Numbered from the stretch's first letter, positions 24,591 through 33,115 are shown. The stretch is DNA of 64,000 nucleotides from Nonomuraea sediminis (GCF_018531495.1 NZ_JAHDTI010000002.1:186001-250000); one strand, 5' to 3'. Translations and numbers: made by a program. Notes: a model not told the origin generated them from the letters alone.

Positions 24591-25046
24591 ATGAGCAAGG
24601 CCGAGGAGAGCATGGGGGTCGTGACCGCGCTGGTGCGGTCGTCGTTCCTGATCAACTCCGTGTACACGGAGTCGGCCCGGGAGTACGGGCTGACGCCGCA
24701 GCAGGGGCAGCTGCTGTGCGTGCTGATGGCGCAGTCGTACGGGATGAGCGAGCTCGGCGCGGTGCTGGGACTGGCCAAGTCCAGCCTCACCGAGCTGGTC
24801 GACCGCACCGCCCAGCGCGGCCTGGTCCGGCGCGAGCCCGACCCCAGGGATCGCCGCGCGGTCCGGGTCGGGCTCACCGAGCAGGGTGCCGAGCTGGCCG
24901 AGGCGTTCTACACCGAGACCTGCCGGCGCATCGACCTGCTCCCCGCCGGGCTGGACGGCGCGGAACGCGCGACGCTGGCCGAGCTGCTGGCCCGCGTGGT
25001 GCACGACAACCACGTGCCCACGGTCTTCCTCGACCCGGCTCGGTGA
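24591..25046 (+). CDS. MarR-family transcriptional regulator
   Basis: 151 residues. The winged helix covers about 30-100 (LTPQQGQLLCVLMAQSYGMSELGAVLGLAKSSLTELVDRTAQRGLVRREPDPRDRR, noted by position 34-89), with the wing DPRDRRAVRVGLTEQG. Ends only five bases from the stop of the convergent FAD oxidoreductase. The palindrome upstream suggests autoregulation. Confidence 0.92.
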   Translation: MSKAEESMGVVTALVRSSFLINSVYTESAREYGLTPQQGQLLCVLMAQSYGMSELGAVLGLAKSSLTELVDRTAQRGLVRREPDPRDRRAVRVGLTEQGAELAEAFYTETCRRIDLLPAGLDGAERATLAELLARVVHDNHVPTVFLDPAR

Positions 25047-25050
25047 CGGC

Positions 25051-26133
25051 TCACGCCGCCACTTCCCGCTCCAGGCCGAACAGCGCGGAGAAGCGGCCGG
25101 TGAACAGGTCCGCCCCCTTGTAGTCCGCGACCTCGCGCGCCGGCAGCACGATCGGCCCGTCGGGCGAGGGCAGCTGCCCGACGCCGCCGCTCGGGCCGAG
25201 CGGCAGCAGCACGAACGGCACCTCGGAGGGCCGGTAGGTCGTGCCCGGCCGCTCCCCGCGCACCTGGGCCAGGATGTTCTCCGCCACGACCTCGGCGTGC
25301 CGCATCGCGTTGCCGGCCATCTTGGCCTCCGCGAGGTCGGCGATGTCGCCGATGGCGTAGACGTGCTCGTGGCCTTCCACGTTGAGGTGCTCGGTCACCT
25401 TGAGGTGCCCCTGCGGCGTCCGTACGGTGGCCAGCTCGTCGCCCAGGTAGCCGGTCTCGACGCGGACGCCGTGGGCGCGGAACCAGATGTCGGCGGAGAC
25501 GGGTCCGACGGTGAACGGCGCGGCGACGCCCGGCTCCACGGGCGGCGTGCCGTACGAGGTGCCCAGCCGCAGCTCCACGCCGAGCGTGTCGAGCTGGCCG
25601 TGCAGGTCCTGGCGCAGCTCGGCGGCGAAGCCCGGCAGCAGCTCCGGCTGCGGGTCGACGATGACGACGTGCTTGTCCGGCCAGACCGCCTTGATCTCGC
25701 CGGCCAGCTCGAGCCCGACGGGGCCCGCCCCGGCGATCAGCACCCGGCCGGCCGCCGCGAGGTCGGCGTTCAGCTCGAGCAGCCGCTGCCGGGCGTGCCC
25801 TGAGGAGTCGGTGTCGAACTTGAACGGAAACGGGTAGCCGGAGCCGGTGGCGAGCACCAGGAAGTCGGCCTCCACGCGGGCCCCCGAGGCAAGCACCACA
25901 CCCTTGGGGTCGACCGAGGCGGCCCGCTCCCTGATCACCCGGCCGCGCTCCATCAACCGGTCATACGGGTAGAACAGGTTGTCCGCCCAGTCCGGCCGCA
26001 CCAGGGCCCGCAGCGACACGGCGTTCTGGACGAAGGCGTCCTTGGGCTCGACGAGCACGACGTCCGTCTCACGATCCAAGGCCTTGGCCGCGCTGGCCCC
26101 GCCGTACCCACCACCAATGATCACAACTCTCAT
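25051..26133 (-). CDS. FAD-dependent NAD(P)H oxidoreductase, NDH-2/AIF-like
   Basis: 360 residues of the pyridine nucleotide-disulphide family. The FAD dinucleotide motif is VIIGGGYGGASAAKAL (4-19). The NAD motif is VLIAGAGPVGLELAGEI (about 130-146). The second FAD site is YAIGDIADL (about 268). The length and lack of a CxxC place it with AIF/NDH-2-like single-subunit quinone or metabolite reductases. No membrane helix is seen, so any membrane contact would be peripheral. A striking double palindrome lies just upstream. Confidence 0.9.
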   Translation of the reverse strand: MRVVIIGGGYGGASAAKALDRETDVVLVEPKDAFVQNAVSLRALVRPDWADNLFYPYDRLMERGRVIRERAASVDPKGVVLASGARVEADFLVLATGSGYPFPFKFDTDSSGHARQRLLELNADLAAAGRVLIAGAGPVGLELAGEIKAVWPDKHVVIVDPQPELLPGFAAELRQDLHGQLDTLGVELRLGTSYGTPPVEPGVAAPFTVGPVSADIWFRAHGVRVETGYLGDELATVRTPQGHLKVTEHLNVEGHEHVYAIGDIADLAEAKMAGNAMRHAEVVAENILAQVRGERPGTTYRPSEVPFVLLPLGPSGGVGQLPSPDGPIVLPAREVADYKGADLFTGRFSALFGLEREVAA

Positions 26134-26145
26134 GACACGCCCCTC

Positions 26146-26192
26146 TTGAAGTTCGTTCCACGAACCATATTCGTTCGTGGAACGAACTTCAA
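26146..26192. promoter_or_regulatory. Perfect 20+20 inverted repeat built of two operators
   Basis: Arms 26146-26165 and 26173-26192 are exact reverse complements around CATATTC. Inside each arm is a smaller dyad, GTTCGT-TCC-ACGAAC (26151-26165) and GTTCGT-GGA-ACGAAC (26173-26187). It lies 13 bases upstream of the FAD oxidoreductase ATG and 22 bases after the nitrilase stop. It reads best as two operator copies for a TetR/MarR-type dimer pair; a terminator role for the nitrilase transcript is possible too. Confidence 0.75.
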
Positions 26193-26214
26193 GTCGATCC
26201 CTTGCCAGGGAGCG

Positions 26215-27222
26215 CTACTCGGGGTCCTGCGCCTCGGGACCCTGTACGTGGGAGGTGCGGTGGAGGGGGACGGGGGTGGGGAGGAAGCGGGCCGTGCGGG
26301 GGTCGCGTTCGTCGCCGAAGCGGTGGGTGAGGATGGTGTAGAGGTCGGGGCGGCGGCCCTGGAGCCAGCGGCGGCCGGTCGAGAGGGGCAGGAGGGTGAG
26401 GTCCAGGTCGGCGACGATCATGGTGTCGGCGGCGGCCCAGGTCTCCTCGATGATCCGGCCGTAGGGGTCGATGATCATGGCGTTGCCGGTGCGGATCTCG
26501 TCGTCGTCCTGGCCTACTCCGTTGCTGAAGAGAATGAACAGGCCGTTGTCGTGGGCGCGGGACGGGAGCCAGCGCATGAGCCACTCGCGTCCGTTCGGGC
26601 CGCGCAGTTCGGCCTCGATGGCAGCCGGGTTCTGGTGCCTGTCGTGCCAGAGGTGGGCGGGGATGGGACGCATGCCGTACGGGCTGCGTGAGGCGGTGCC
26701 GCCCGTCTGGTGCGGGGCGATCAGGATGGAGGCGCCGAGCAGCGCGGTGGCGCGGACGTTCTCGACGAGGTTGTTGTCCCAGCAGATGAGGATGCCGGCG
26801 CGCACGCCCCACGGGGTGTCGAAGACGGTGTAGGCGTCGCCGCTGCTGATCGCCTCGTGCTCGAAGGCGTGCAGCTTGCGGTGGCGGTGCACGGCTCCGT
26901 CGGGCATGCATACGGCGTAGCTGTTGAACAGCCTGCCGTCCGCGTCGATCTCCAGGAAGCCGGCTCCCACGGCCCTGCCGTACCTGATGGCCAGGTCGCG
27001 GACGGCGGTGATGGACGGTCCGTCGAGCGGCTCGGCGAGCTCGCGCAGGCGGTCGGCGGTGTGCCTGCGCAGGTGCCAGTAGCCCAGCAGGCACATCTCA
27101 GGAAAGGCGATCAGCTGGACGGAGGAGGCCTGGGCGACGTACTTCTCCACCTGGGCCAGGTTGTAGGCCTTGTCATCGGGGCGGTGCTCGAACTGCACCG
27201 TCGCGCATCGCAGCTGGTCCAC
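26215..27222 (-). CDS. Nitrilase-superfamily C-N hydrolase
   Basis: 335 residues from GTG with AAAGG upstream. The catalytic triad is present: E42 (FPEMCLLGY), K116 (HRKLHAFEHE) and C147 (ILICWDNN). It cleaves nitriles, amides or carbamoyl compounds; the branch cannot be set from sequence alone, though CWDN rather than CWE is unlike true nitrilases. The C-terminal 30 residues are Pro-rich. It is divergent from a LysR regulator, the usual genetic arrangement for LysR-controlled enzymes. Confidence 0.87.
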   Translation of the reverse strand: MDQLRCATVQFEHRPDDKAYNLAQVEKYVAQASSVQLIAFPEMCLLGYWHLRRHTADRLRELAEPLDGPSITAVRDLAIRYGRAVGAGFLEIDADGRLFNSYAVCMPDGAVHRHRKLHAFEHEAISSGDAYTVFDTPWGVRAGILICWDNNLVENVRATALLGASILIAPHQTGGTASRSPYGMRPIPAHLWHDRHQNPAAIEAELRGPNGREWLMRWLPSRAHDNGLFILFSNGVGQDDDEIRTGNAMIIDPYGRIIEETWAAADTMIVADLDLTLLPLSTGRRWLQGRRPDLYTILTHRFGDERDPRTARFLPTPVPLHRTSHVQGPEAQDPE

Positions 27223-27275
27223 GGGGACACCTTTCTCGTTGCCGGTCTCGGACCAGGAGAACCCCGCAATGAGCC

Positions 27276-27320
27276 ATTCGTCCAATGAATCTTTTTGGGT
27301 GTCCGATAGATTCGTGGAAT
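27276..27320. promoter_or_regulatory. LysR-type binding sites in nitrilase/LysR gap
   Basis: ATTC-N7-GAAT (27276-27290) and ATTC-GTG-GAAT (27310-27320) share the ATTCGT half-site; the first fits the dyad spacing of LysR boxes. TAGATT at 27307-27312 is a possible -10 placing transcription near the LysR ATG, which would make that mRNA leaderless. Confidence 0.5.
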
Positions 27321-28161
27321 GGATATCGGGCTGCTGCGCGCGTTCCTGGCGGTGGCCGAGCACCGCAACTACGGGCGTGCCGCGCGGGAACTGCTGGTGA
27401 CGCAGCCGACGCTCACCAAGCAGATCCAGTCGCTCGAGGCCAGGGTCGGCGGGCGGCTCTTCCGCCGTGGCCGGCACGGCGCGACGCTGACCGAGCTGGG
27501 GTCGAGCCTGGTGCCGGAGGCGCAGGACCTGGTGCGGCGGTCCGACGCGCTCGATCTCCGGATGGCCAGGATGGCGCGTGGCGAGGTGGGCAGGCTCTCG
27601 ATCGGGTTCGGGTTGTCCAGCATCGAGCGGGCGCCGCGCCTGGTGGCGGCGTTCAGGCGGCGGTACCCGGAGGCGCAGCTCGTGCTGGACGACATGTCCT
27701 CCAGGGAGCAGCTCGACCGGCTGGCGACCGGCGAGCTCGACGTGGGCTTCATGCGCCCGCCGCCGGGCGATGCCTGGGGGTCGCTGGCGTTGGGCACCGA
27801 CCGCCTGGCCCTGGCCACGACCTCGGACGTCGATCTTTCCGCCCCGGGGGACCTCGTCCAGCTACGGCGGGACAGAGGCCCTGGGCTGGTCGGGCAGATC
27901 GACCGGCTGTGCGAGGCGCTGGACATCCGGCCGCGGGTCGTCCAGGAGTCACAGGATCTGCTGACGGTGCTCGCGCTGGTGGCCGCCGGGGTCGGGGCGG
28001 CGTTCGTGCCAGCGGGTGCGGCCCGTGTGGCGCCGCACCCGGTCGTCGTCACCCCGATCGACCATCCGGCGGCCGAGTGGCAGGTGGCCGTGGTGTGGAA
28101 TCCCGGCCGCGCCCACCCGATGACCACCCGCTTCCTCGACCTCGTACGGGAGACCGGCTAG
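27319..28161 (+). CDS. LysR-family transcriptional regulator
   Basis: 280 residues. Helix-turn-helix at 1-60 (NYGRAARELLVTQPTLTKQIQSLEARVGG) and a periplasmic-binding-like effector domain from about 90 (LSIGFGLSSIERAPRLVAAFRRRYP). It is divergent from the nitrilase gene and probably activates it when its substrate is present. Its TAG shares bases with the TAG of the convergent cupin gene. Confidence 0.92.
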   Translation: MDIGLLRAFLAVAEHRNYGRAARELLVTQPTLTKQIQSLEARVGGRLFRRGRHGATLTELGSSLVPEAQDLVRRSDALDLRMARMARGEVGRLSIGFGLSSIERAPRLVAAFRRRYPEAQLVLDDMSSREQLDRLATGELDVGFMRPPPGDAWGSLALGTDRLALATTSDVDLSAPGDLVQLRRDRGPGLVGQIDRLCEALDIRPRVVQESQDLLTVLALVAAGVGAAFVPAGAARVAPHPVVVTPIDHPAAEWQVAVVWNPGRAHPMTTRFLDLVRETG

Positions 28162-28598
28162 GCCGCGTGGAAGTCGTAGGGCAGGTCGTCGGAGACGTAG
28201 TAGACGCAGTCGGCGCCGGGGGCGCAGCGGCCCCAGTGGACGGCCTTGCCCGGGTAGTACAGGTAGTCGCCCGCGCCGACCTGGTAGGTCTTCTTGTGTC
28301 CCTGGACGTGCCAGAGCATCGTGCCCTTGACGCCGACCACGTGCTCGGGGCTGGTGTGCCAGTGCGGTGAGAACGGCGTGCCCGCCTTGAGGGTGAACAT
28401 GGCCTCGGACGGGCCCTTCTTCGGGTCGCCCTTGAGCTGGACGTAGGTGCAGCCCGCCAGCCCCTCGCACGGGGAACCCTTCTCGTGGTCGCTGTGGTAG
28501 GTGACCGGGTCCTGGCCGGCGGCCGAAGCCGAAGCCGACCCCGTCGCGATGGCCGCCAGAGTCGCGGCCGCCAAAGCCAGGAAGACCTTCTTCATCAT
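28158..28598 (-). CDS. Secreted cupin-domain protein
   Basis: 146 residues from the second of three clustered ATGs, chosen because AAGGAG is seven bases upstream. Signal peptide KKVFLALAAATLAAIATGSASASA. A single cupin follows, with metal-type histidines in FSPHWHTSPEHVVGVKG and a second motif GDYLYYPGKAVHWG. Cysteines at about 44, 50, 127 and 133 could form disulphides in the exported protein. Function unknown: dioxygenase, isomerase or binding protein. Half-site repeats upstream suggest repression. Confidence 0.82.
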   Translation of the reverse strand: MMKKVFLALAAATLAAIATGSASASAAGQDPVTYHSDHEKGSPCEGLAGCTYVQLKGDPKKGPSEAMFTLKAGTPFSPHWHTSPEHVVGVKGTMLWHVQGHKKTYQVGAGDYLYYPGKAVHWGRCAPGADCVYYVSDDLPYDFHAA

Positions 28599-28625
28599 GT
28601 GCATGCTCCTTAGAAACGGACCGGA

Positions 28626-28650
28626 GTCCGATTATACGGACCACAGTCCG
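28626..28650. promoter_or_regulatory. Three alternating half-sites upstream of the cupin gene
   Basis: GTCCG (28626-28630), CGGAC (28637-28641) and GTCCG (28646-28650) alternate in orientation with 6- and 4-base spacers, forming two overlapping dyads. They lie 28 bases from the cupin start and about 60 bases from the divergent hydrolase start. No cognate regulator is encoded next door. Confidence 0.55.
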
Positions 28651-28708
28651 GAAAGCAATAAACGCTCAAAATCAAAACGATCGTTTCCATGACGTAAGAT
28701 TTATCGTT

Positions 28709-29722
28709 GTGCGTACATGGATCAAGGTCTCGCTGATGACAGTGGTGCTGCTGCTCGTGGCCGCCACGGGCTGGGTCATCTACCAGAACGAGTACGACAT
28801 CAGGGAAGAGAAGGTCACGATCACCGGTGGCGCCCAGCCGCTGCACGGCGTGCTGGCCTGGCCGAAGCGGGGACGCGGGCCGTACGGGCTGGTGGTGTTC
28901 GTGCACGGCGACGGGCCGATCGACGCCACCCACGACACCTTCTACCGGCCGATCTGGGAGTCGATGGCCCAGGCGGGCTACGCGTCGCTGTCGTGGGACA
29001 AGCCGGGCGTCAACGGCGCGCCGGGCAACTGGCTGCACCAGAGCATGCAGGACCGCGCCGACGAGACGATCGCGGCGATCAACTGGGCCAGGACGCGGCC
29101 CGGCATCGACCGCGACCGGATCGGACTGTGGGGCGCCAGCCAGGCCGGCTGGGTCATGCCCAAGGTCGCCAGGCAGACGCCCGACGCGCGCTTCGTCATC
29201 GCCGTGGGAACCGCGATCAACTGGCTCCAGCAGGGCCGCTACAACCTGCTCGCCGAACTCGGCGCCAGGCACGCCTCGAAGGACGAGATCGCGGCCGCGG
29301 TCGCCAGAAGCGACGCCATGCGGCGCGCGCTCAGGAGCGGCCAGACCTACGACCAGTACAAGGCCGGGGGCGGCGATGTGAGCGATCTCTCACGCGACCG
29401 GTGGGAGTTCGTCGTCAAGAACTACACCTCCGACGCCTCCGCGGACCTGGCCGCGGTCAAGGTGCCGGTGCTCCTCGTCGTGGGAGGCCGCGACATCAAC
29501 GTCGACGTCGCCGACACCGAGGCCGGATACCGCAGGCAGCTGCGAATCCCGGGGCAACTGCAGGTCAGGCGCTATCCGGAGGCCACCCACGCGCTCGTGC
29601 CCAAGGACGTCGAGGAATCGGAGTTCACCTCCACCCTGCTCGGGATCGCCGCGCCCCGGTCGCTGTTCGTGGACGGGTACCTGCGTGATCAGAAGCGGTT
29701 CCTCGAGTCGCTGGGCCACTGA
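28709..29722 (+). CDS. Membrane-anchored alpha/beta hydrolase
   Basis: 337 residues from GTG. One N-terminal membrane helix or uncleaved signal (WIKVSLMTVVLLLVAATGWVI). Catalytic elements: HGDGP oxyanion hole near 71, nucleophile Ser in GLWGASQAGW near 144, acid in VVGGRDINVD near 258 and His in YPEATHALVP near 294. It resembles the peptidase S9/dienelactone-like group. TAAGAT ends nine bases before the GTG, so the mRNA may be leaderless. Substrate unknown. Confidence 0.85.
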   Translation: MRTWIKVSLMTVVLLLVAATGWVIYQNEYDIREEKVTITGGAQPLHGVLAWPKRGRGPYGLVVFVHGDGPIDATHDTFYRPIWESMAQAGYASLSWDKPGVNGAPGNWLHQSMQDRADETIAAINWARTRPGIDRDRIGLWGASQAGWVMPKVARQTPDARFVIAVGTAINWLQQGRYNLLAELGARHASKDEIAAAVARSDAMRRALRSGQTYDQYKAGGGDVSDLSRDRWEFVVKNYTSDASADLAAVKVPVLLVVGGRDINVDVADTEAGYRRQLRIPGQLQVRRYPEATHALVPKDVEESEFTSTLLGIAAPRSLFVDGYLRDQKRFLESLGH

Positions 29723-29787
29723 TGCCCGCACATAGGGCCGAAGGAAAGGAGCCTGAGGAAGGGGCGACCGCTGTGCCTGCTGCGCGC

Positions 29788-30261
29788 ATGAGCACGACGC
29801 CGCTGCCGGGAGTGGGGGTCCGGTACGACCTGACCACGCGCGAGCAACGGCACGTGTCGGTGATCGCGCACCGCGACGGAGCCGGGCGGACACTGAACAC
29901 CTACGCCGGCGACGACCCGGACGCGTGCGCGCTGTCGCTGCGGCTCACCGAGGCGGAGGCCGCGTCCCTGGCCGAGGCGCTCATGCCGTCGCACCGCAGC
30001 CCGAGCCTGCTCTCCACCACCGACCTGGGCCTGGTCGCCGAGCGGATCGAACTGCCTGCCACCTCCCACTGGAACGGCCGCCTGCTCGGCGACACCAGGA
30101 TGCGCACGGATACCGGCGCCTCGATCGTCGCGGTACTGCGCAGAGCCGAGGCGATACCCTCACCGACACCCAACTTCCGCCTCGCCGGCGGCGACACCCT
30201 GATCGTCATCGGCACCCGCGAGGGCGTGGACGCCGCGGCCGCGATCCTCGGGCGGGAGTGA
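29788..30261 (+). CDS. KhtT-like regulatory subunit of K+/H+ antiporter
   Basis: 157 residues starting STTPLPGVGVRYDLTTREQR, the conserved N terminus of KhtT-type proteins; a TrkA_C domain (RTDTGASIVAVLRRAEAIPSP ... GGDTLIVIGTREGVDAAAAIL) fills the C-terminal half. It normally binds nucleotide and gates the partner antiporter KhtU at the membrane. Here the partner gene directly downstream is reduced to a scar, so this subunit is probably orphaned. A GTG at 29773 is an alternative start. Confidence 0.85.
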   Translation: MSTTPLPGVGVRYDLTTREQRHVSVIAHRDGAGRTLNTYAGDDPDACALSLRLTEAEAASLAEALMPSHRSPSLLSTTDLGLVAERIELPATSHWNGRLLGDTRMRTDTGASIVAVLRRAEAIPSPTPNFRLAGGDTLIVIGTREGVDAAAAILGRE

Positions 30262-30265
30262 CCTT

Positions 30266-30386
30266 TTGCACTCCGCGCTCTTCCTGATCGAGTTCGGCGC
30301 CATCATCCTGGGACTCGGCCTGCTCGGACGGCTGGCAGGACGGCCAGCCCGCCGACGCTCCCGAGCCCGCCGGCGCCCGCGACTAG
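30266..30386 (+). pseudogene. Remnant of KhtU-type cation:proton antiporter (internal deletion)
   Basis: From TTG 30266 the frame reads HSALFLIEFGAIILGLGLLG then RLAGR, the first transmembrane helix of CPA2/KhtU antiporters, then loses homology into an Arg-rich run. A second frame ends with a hydrophilic tail (QPADAPEPAGARD) at TAG 30384-30386 that could be the original C terminus. A complete antiporter needs about 390 residues, so some 1.1 kb appears deleted. The position right after khtT supports the identity. Confidence 0.6.
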
Positions 30387-30390
30387 CTCG

Positions 30391-30412
30391 CCGGTACGGC
30401 CTGCCGTACCGG
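30391..30412. terminator. Bidirectional hairpin terminator
   Basis: CCGGTACGG (30391-30399) and CCGTACCGG (30404-30412) form a perfect 9-bp stem with a 4-base loop. It lies directly between the antiporter remnant and the stop of the convergent AraC gene. No T-tract, as is common in actinomycetes. Confidence 0.7.
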
Positions 30413-31132
30413 TCAGCAGGGGCGGAGTGCCGGGAGGCGGCCAGCGAAGTAGGCCGCGGGGGTGATGCCCATCAGCGTGCGGAACTCGGCGGTCATGTGG
30501 GACTGGTCGTAGTACCCGGCCGTGACGGCGAGCTGGGCCCAGTGCCGGGTGCCGCCACGGGCGAGGACCTTGCGCAGGCGGGCGATGCGCTGGAAGCGCT
30601 TGGGCGGCAGGCCGATGCCGTCGGAGAACAGGTCGCGCAGGTGGCGTTCGCTGACGGCCAGCCTGCCGGCCAGGGCGGGCAGGGCCTCACGCCGTTCCCC
30701 GTCGAGCGCTCCGGCGGCGGTGCGCAGGAGCCCGGCGCGCTCCAGGTCGGCGGTGGAGCGGGCGGCGAGCATGGCAGGCAACGCCTGCTCCAGGCGTCCC
30801 ACCACGTCCTGGCCCGGGTAGGCCGCGAGGTCGCCGTCCAGGAGCTCGCCGATGGGGACGATCCGGTCGACCAGCTCGCTCACCGGGGCCCCGAACAGCA
30901 GCCGGGCCGCCCCGGGGCGCAGCCGGAACCGCAGGCACACCGGCAGGTCCTTGCCGAGGTGGTAGGTGGCGTGGGTGCGCGGGCCGACCACCAGGAGGTC
31001 GCCGCGGCCTGCCGTACGCGCGCGGAAGACCAGGCAGGTGTCGGGGTCGGGAAGGTGGACGAGGGACGGGCCGCCGGACGTCACCTCCGTGATCTCGCTG
31101 ACGAGCCACCGCAACCGCTCCGGCACCACCAT
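30413..31132 (-). CDS. AraC-family transcriptional regulator
   Basis: 239 residues. The C terminus carries the AraC double helix-turn-helix: LAGRLAVSERHLRDLFSDGIGLPPKRFQR region (about 150-180) and HWAQLAVTAGYYDQSHMTAEFRTLMGITPAAY region (about 196-228). The N-terminal domain resembles the DUF6597-type sensor (LVVGPRTHATYHLGKDLPVC). It is divergent from an NmrA-like reductase gene with 66 bases between, which it may regulate. Confidence 0.88.
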   Translation of the reverse strand: MVVPERLRWLVSEITEVTSGGPSLVHLPDPDTCLVFRARTAGRGDLLVVGPRTHATYHLGKDLPVCLRFRLRPGAARLLFGAPVSELVDRIVPIGELLDGDLAAYPGQDVVGRLEQALPAMLAARSTADLERAGLLRTAAGALDGERREALPALAGRLAVSERHLRDLFSDGIGLPPKRFQRIARLRKVLARGGTRHWAQLAVTAGYYDQSHMTAEFRTLMGITPAAYFAGRLPALRPC

Positions 31133-31198
31133 GGCTCCACGCTACCCGTGCCGGAACTTCCTATAAGCGCTGGTGGGCCCGCTGGCAGGCTGGCGGCC

Positions 31199-32014
31199 AT
31201 GATCCTGGTTACCGGTGCCACGGGCACCATCGGCGGTGAAGTGGTCCGTCTGCTGGCAGGGCGGGGCGAGCGGGTGCGCGCGATGACGCGGCAGGACGTC
31301 GCGCTGCCCGGGGTGGAGGTCGTGCGCGGGGACTTCGACGACCAGCCGTCTCTCGATGACGCGGTCAGCGGCGTGGAGGCGCTCTTCCTGCTGAGCGCGC
31401 CTGGCCCGCGGATCGCCCGGCACGACGCGGCCATGCTCGCCGCCGCCCGGGCCGCGGGCGTGCGCAAGGTGGTCAAGCTGTCGGCGATCGGCGCGGTCTC
31501 GTGGCACGAGGCGGGAGAGCAGGCGGTGCGGTCGGGCGAGCTGGAGTGGACCGTGCTGCGCCCCTCCAGCTTCGCCTCCAACGCGCTGCGCTGGGCTCCC
31601 GCGATCCGCCGCGGCGACGCCATCCAGAACAGCACGGGGACGGGTACGCAGGGCGTCGTCGATCCCCGCGACGTGGCCGAGGTCGCCGTCCAGGCGCTCA
31701 CCTCCGACGCCCACGCCTCCCGCGTCCTGACCCTGACGGGGCCCGAGCTGGTCAGTGTCCCCGACCAGGTCGCCGTCCTGGCCGAGGTGCTCGGCCGCGA
31801 CCTGGCGGCGGTCGACGTCTCCCCGGAGGAGTACCACGAGCAGCTGATCGCCGCCGGTATGGACCCTGCCTTCGCGGAAACGGCCGCGAACGGCTCCCGC
31901 CTCATCGCCTCGGGCGGCAACGCCCGCATCACCGACGACCTCGCCCGAGCACTCCCCCACCCGCCCCGCACCTTCGCCACCTGGGCGAACGATCACCGCG
32001 CGGCTTTCACGTGA
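31199..32014 (+). CDS. NmrA-like NAD(P)-binding protein (atypical SDR)
   Basis: 271 residues starting ILVTGATGTIGGEVVRLLAG with the TGxTGxxG dinucleotide motif at residues 5-11. Later landmarks GVRKVVKLSAIGA and WTVLRPSSFASNAL match SDR a5/NmrA-like proteins, which are NAD(P)H quinone reductases or redox sensors. The usual catalytic Tyr-x3-Lys is not evident. Divergent from an AraC gene. The last eight bases overlap the convergent membrane-protein gene. Confidence 0.88.
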   Translation: MILVTGATGTIGGEVVRLLAGRGERVRAMTRQDVALPGVEVVRGDFDDQPSLDDAVSGVEALFLLSAPGPRIARHDAAMLAAARAAGVRKVVKLSAIGAVSWHEAGEQAVRSGELEWTVLRPSSFASNALRWAPAIRRGDAIQNSTGTGTQGVVDPRDVAEVAVQALTSDAHASRVLTLTGPELVSVPDQVAVLAEVLGRDLAAVDVSPEEYHEQLIAAGMDPAFAETAANGSRLIASGGNARITDDLARALPHPPRTFATWANDHRAAFT

Positions 32015-33041
32015 TGGCCTGATCCGCTGATCGGCGGCGTTGCCAGTAGGACAGGACCGCGGCGCCGAGCAGCGGGCCCCAGATGGGGCACGGGAACAGC
32101 AGGACGAAGAGGAACGCGTCCAGCAAGTACTTCGTCTGGGCGGCGCCCGCCAGGACGCCGGGGGCGGAGATGCACAGAGCGGCCGACACGAAGGCGCCGG
32201 GGACGACCGCGAGCATGACCGGGACCGGCCTGCCGCGCACGATCGGCATCCATCTCGGGAAGACCTCGCCCCAGCGGCTGATCAGCCCGAACGTCAGCAC
32301 CACCCCCATCACCGCGCCGGCGCCGATCAGCAGCCCCTGCAGCCGGGTGGCCGGGTCGCCGCCGGGCATGACCAGCACGATGCGCTCGGTCACCGGGTCG
32401 TATCCGCCCAGCGGCCACGGCGTCGCCCAGGACAGCCGGGCCACCGCGTACGGCACGCCGCCCAGGGTGGCCAGCACGGTCACGAGCCTGCCCCAGCGCC
32501 CGACGGACCCGTGGCGGATCAGGTCGCCGAACGCCGTCCACCCCCAGGTGCCCGCCGCGATCGCCATCGCCCACGACCAGCCGACGCGCCCGCCGTACAC
32601 ACCGAGCCCCTTGCCGAGGTTCCCCAGGTAGGTGGTGATGACGTCGGAGCTGATCAGCCAGGCGGCGACGGCCACGAGCAGGACGGCCGCCACGTACCCG
32701 GCGGGATGCCGCCGGACGCACCCGATCACCACGAGCCCGACGACGCCCACCGCCATGACCGGGATCGCGCCGTACCCGAGGGACGACAGCACCGCGGCGT
32801 CGGACATGACGAACAGGAAGAACGCGGCCTCCACCGCCGCGACCGCCCGGAACCTGCCGAACAACAGCCCCAGCGCGCCGGATGCCAGCATCAGGCTCGC
32901 ACCCAGGTCGCGCTCGATCCAGTGAGTGACGCCCACGGTCACCTTGTCGGCCGCGCCGTACGGATAGGTGCCGGGGAAGGCCAGCCACAGCGCTCCCACC
33001 GCCAGCGCCGCGAGCGAGACCAGCGAAACCTTGCTCTTCAT
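32007..33041 (-). CDS. Polytopic membrane protein of unknown function
   Basis: 344 residues with about eight hydrophobic helices (e.g. VSLVSLAALAVGALWLAF, VMAVGVVGLVVIGCV, YVAAVLLVAVAAWLI, LLIGAGAVMGVVLTFGLIS, FLFVLLFPCPIWGPLLGAAVL). No transporter or enzyme signature is recognised. Short basic C-terminal tail (QRRRSADQ). Divergent from a small unknown gene at 33151. Confidence 0.75.
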   Translation of the reverse strand: MKSKVSLVSLAALAVGALWLAFPGTYPYGAADKVTVGVTHWIERDLGASLMLASGALGLLFGRFRAVAAVEAAFFLFVMSDAAVLSSLGYGAIPVMAVGVVGLVVIGCVRRHPAGYVAAVLLVAVAAWLISSDVITTYLGNLGKGLGVYGGRVGWSWAMAIAAGTWGWTAFGDLIRHGSVGRWGRLVTVLATLGGVPYAVARLSWATPWPLGGYDPVTERIVLVMPGGDPATRLQGLLIGAGAVMGVVLTFGLISRWGEVFPRWMPIVRGRPVPVMLAVVPGAFVSAALCISAPGVLAGAAQTKYLLDAFLFVLLFPCPIWGPLLGAAVLSYWQRRRSADQAIT

Positions 33042-33115
33042 GGCAACCCAGTCTTGGCGGCGGCGGCCTCCCGGCGATCACCCCAGGAGGCGATCCGACT
33101 CCCCCTCGAGAGGGA

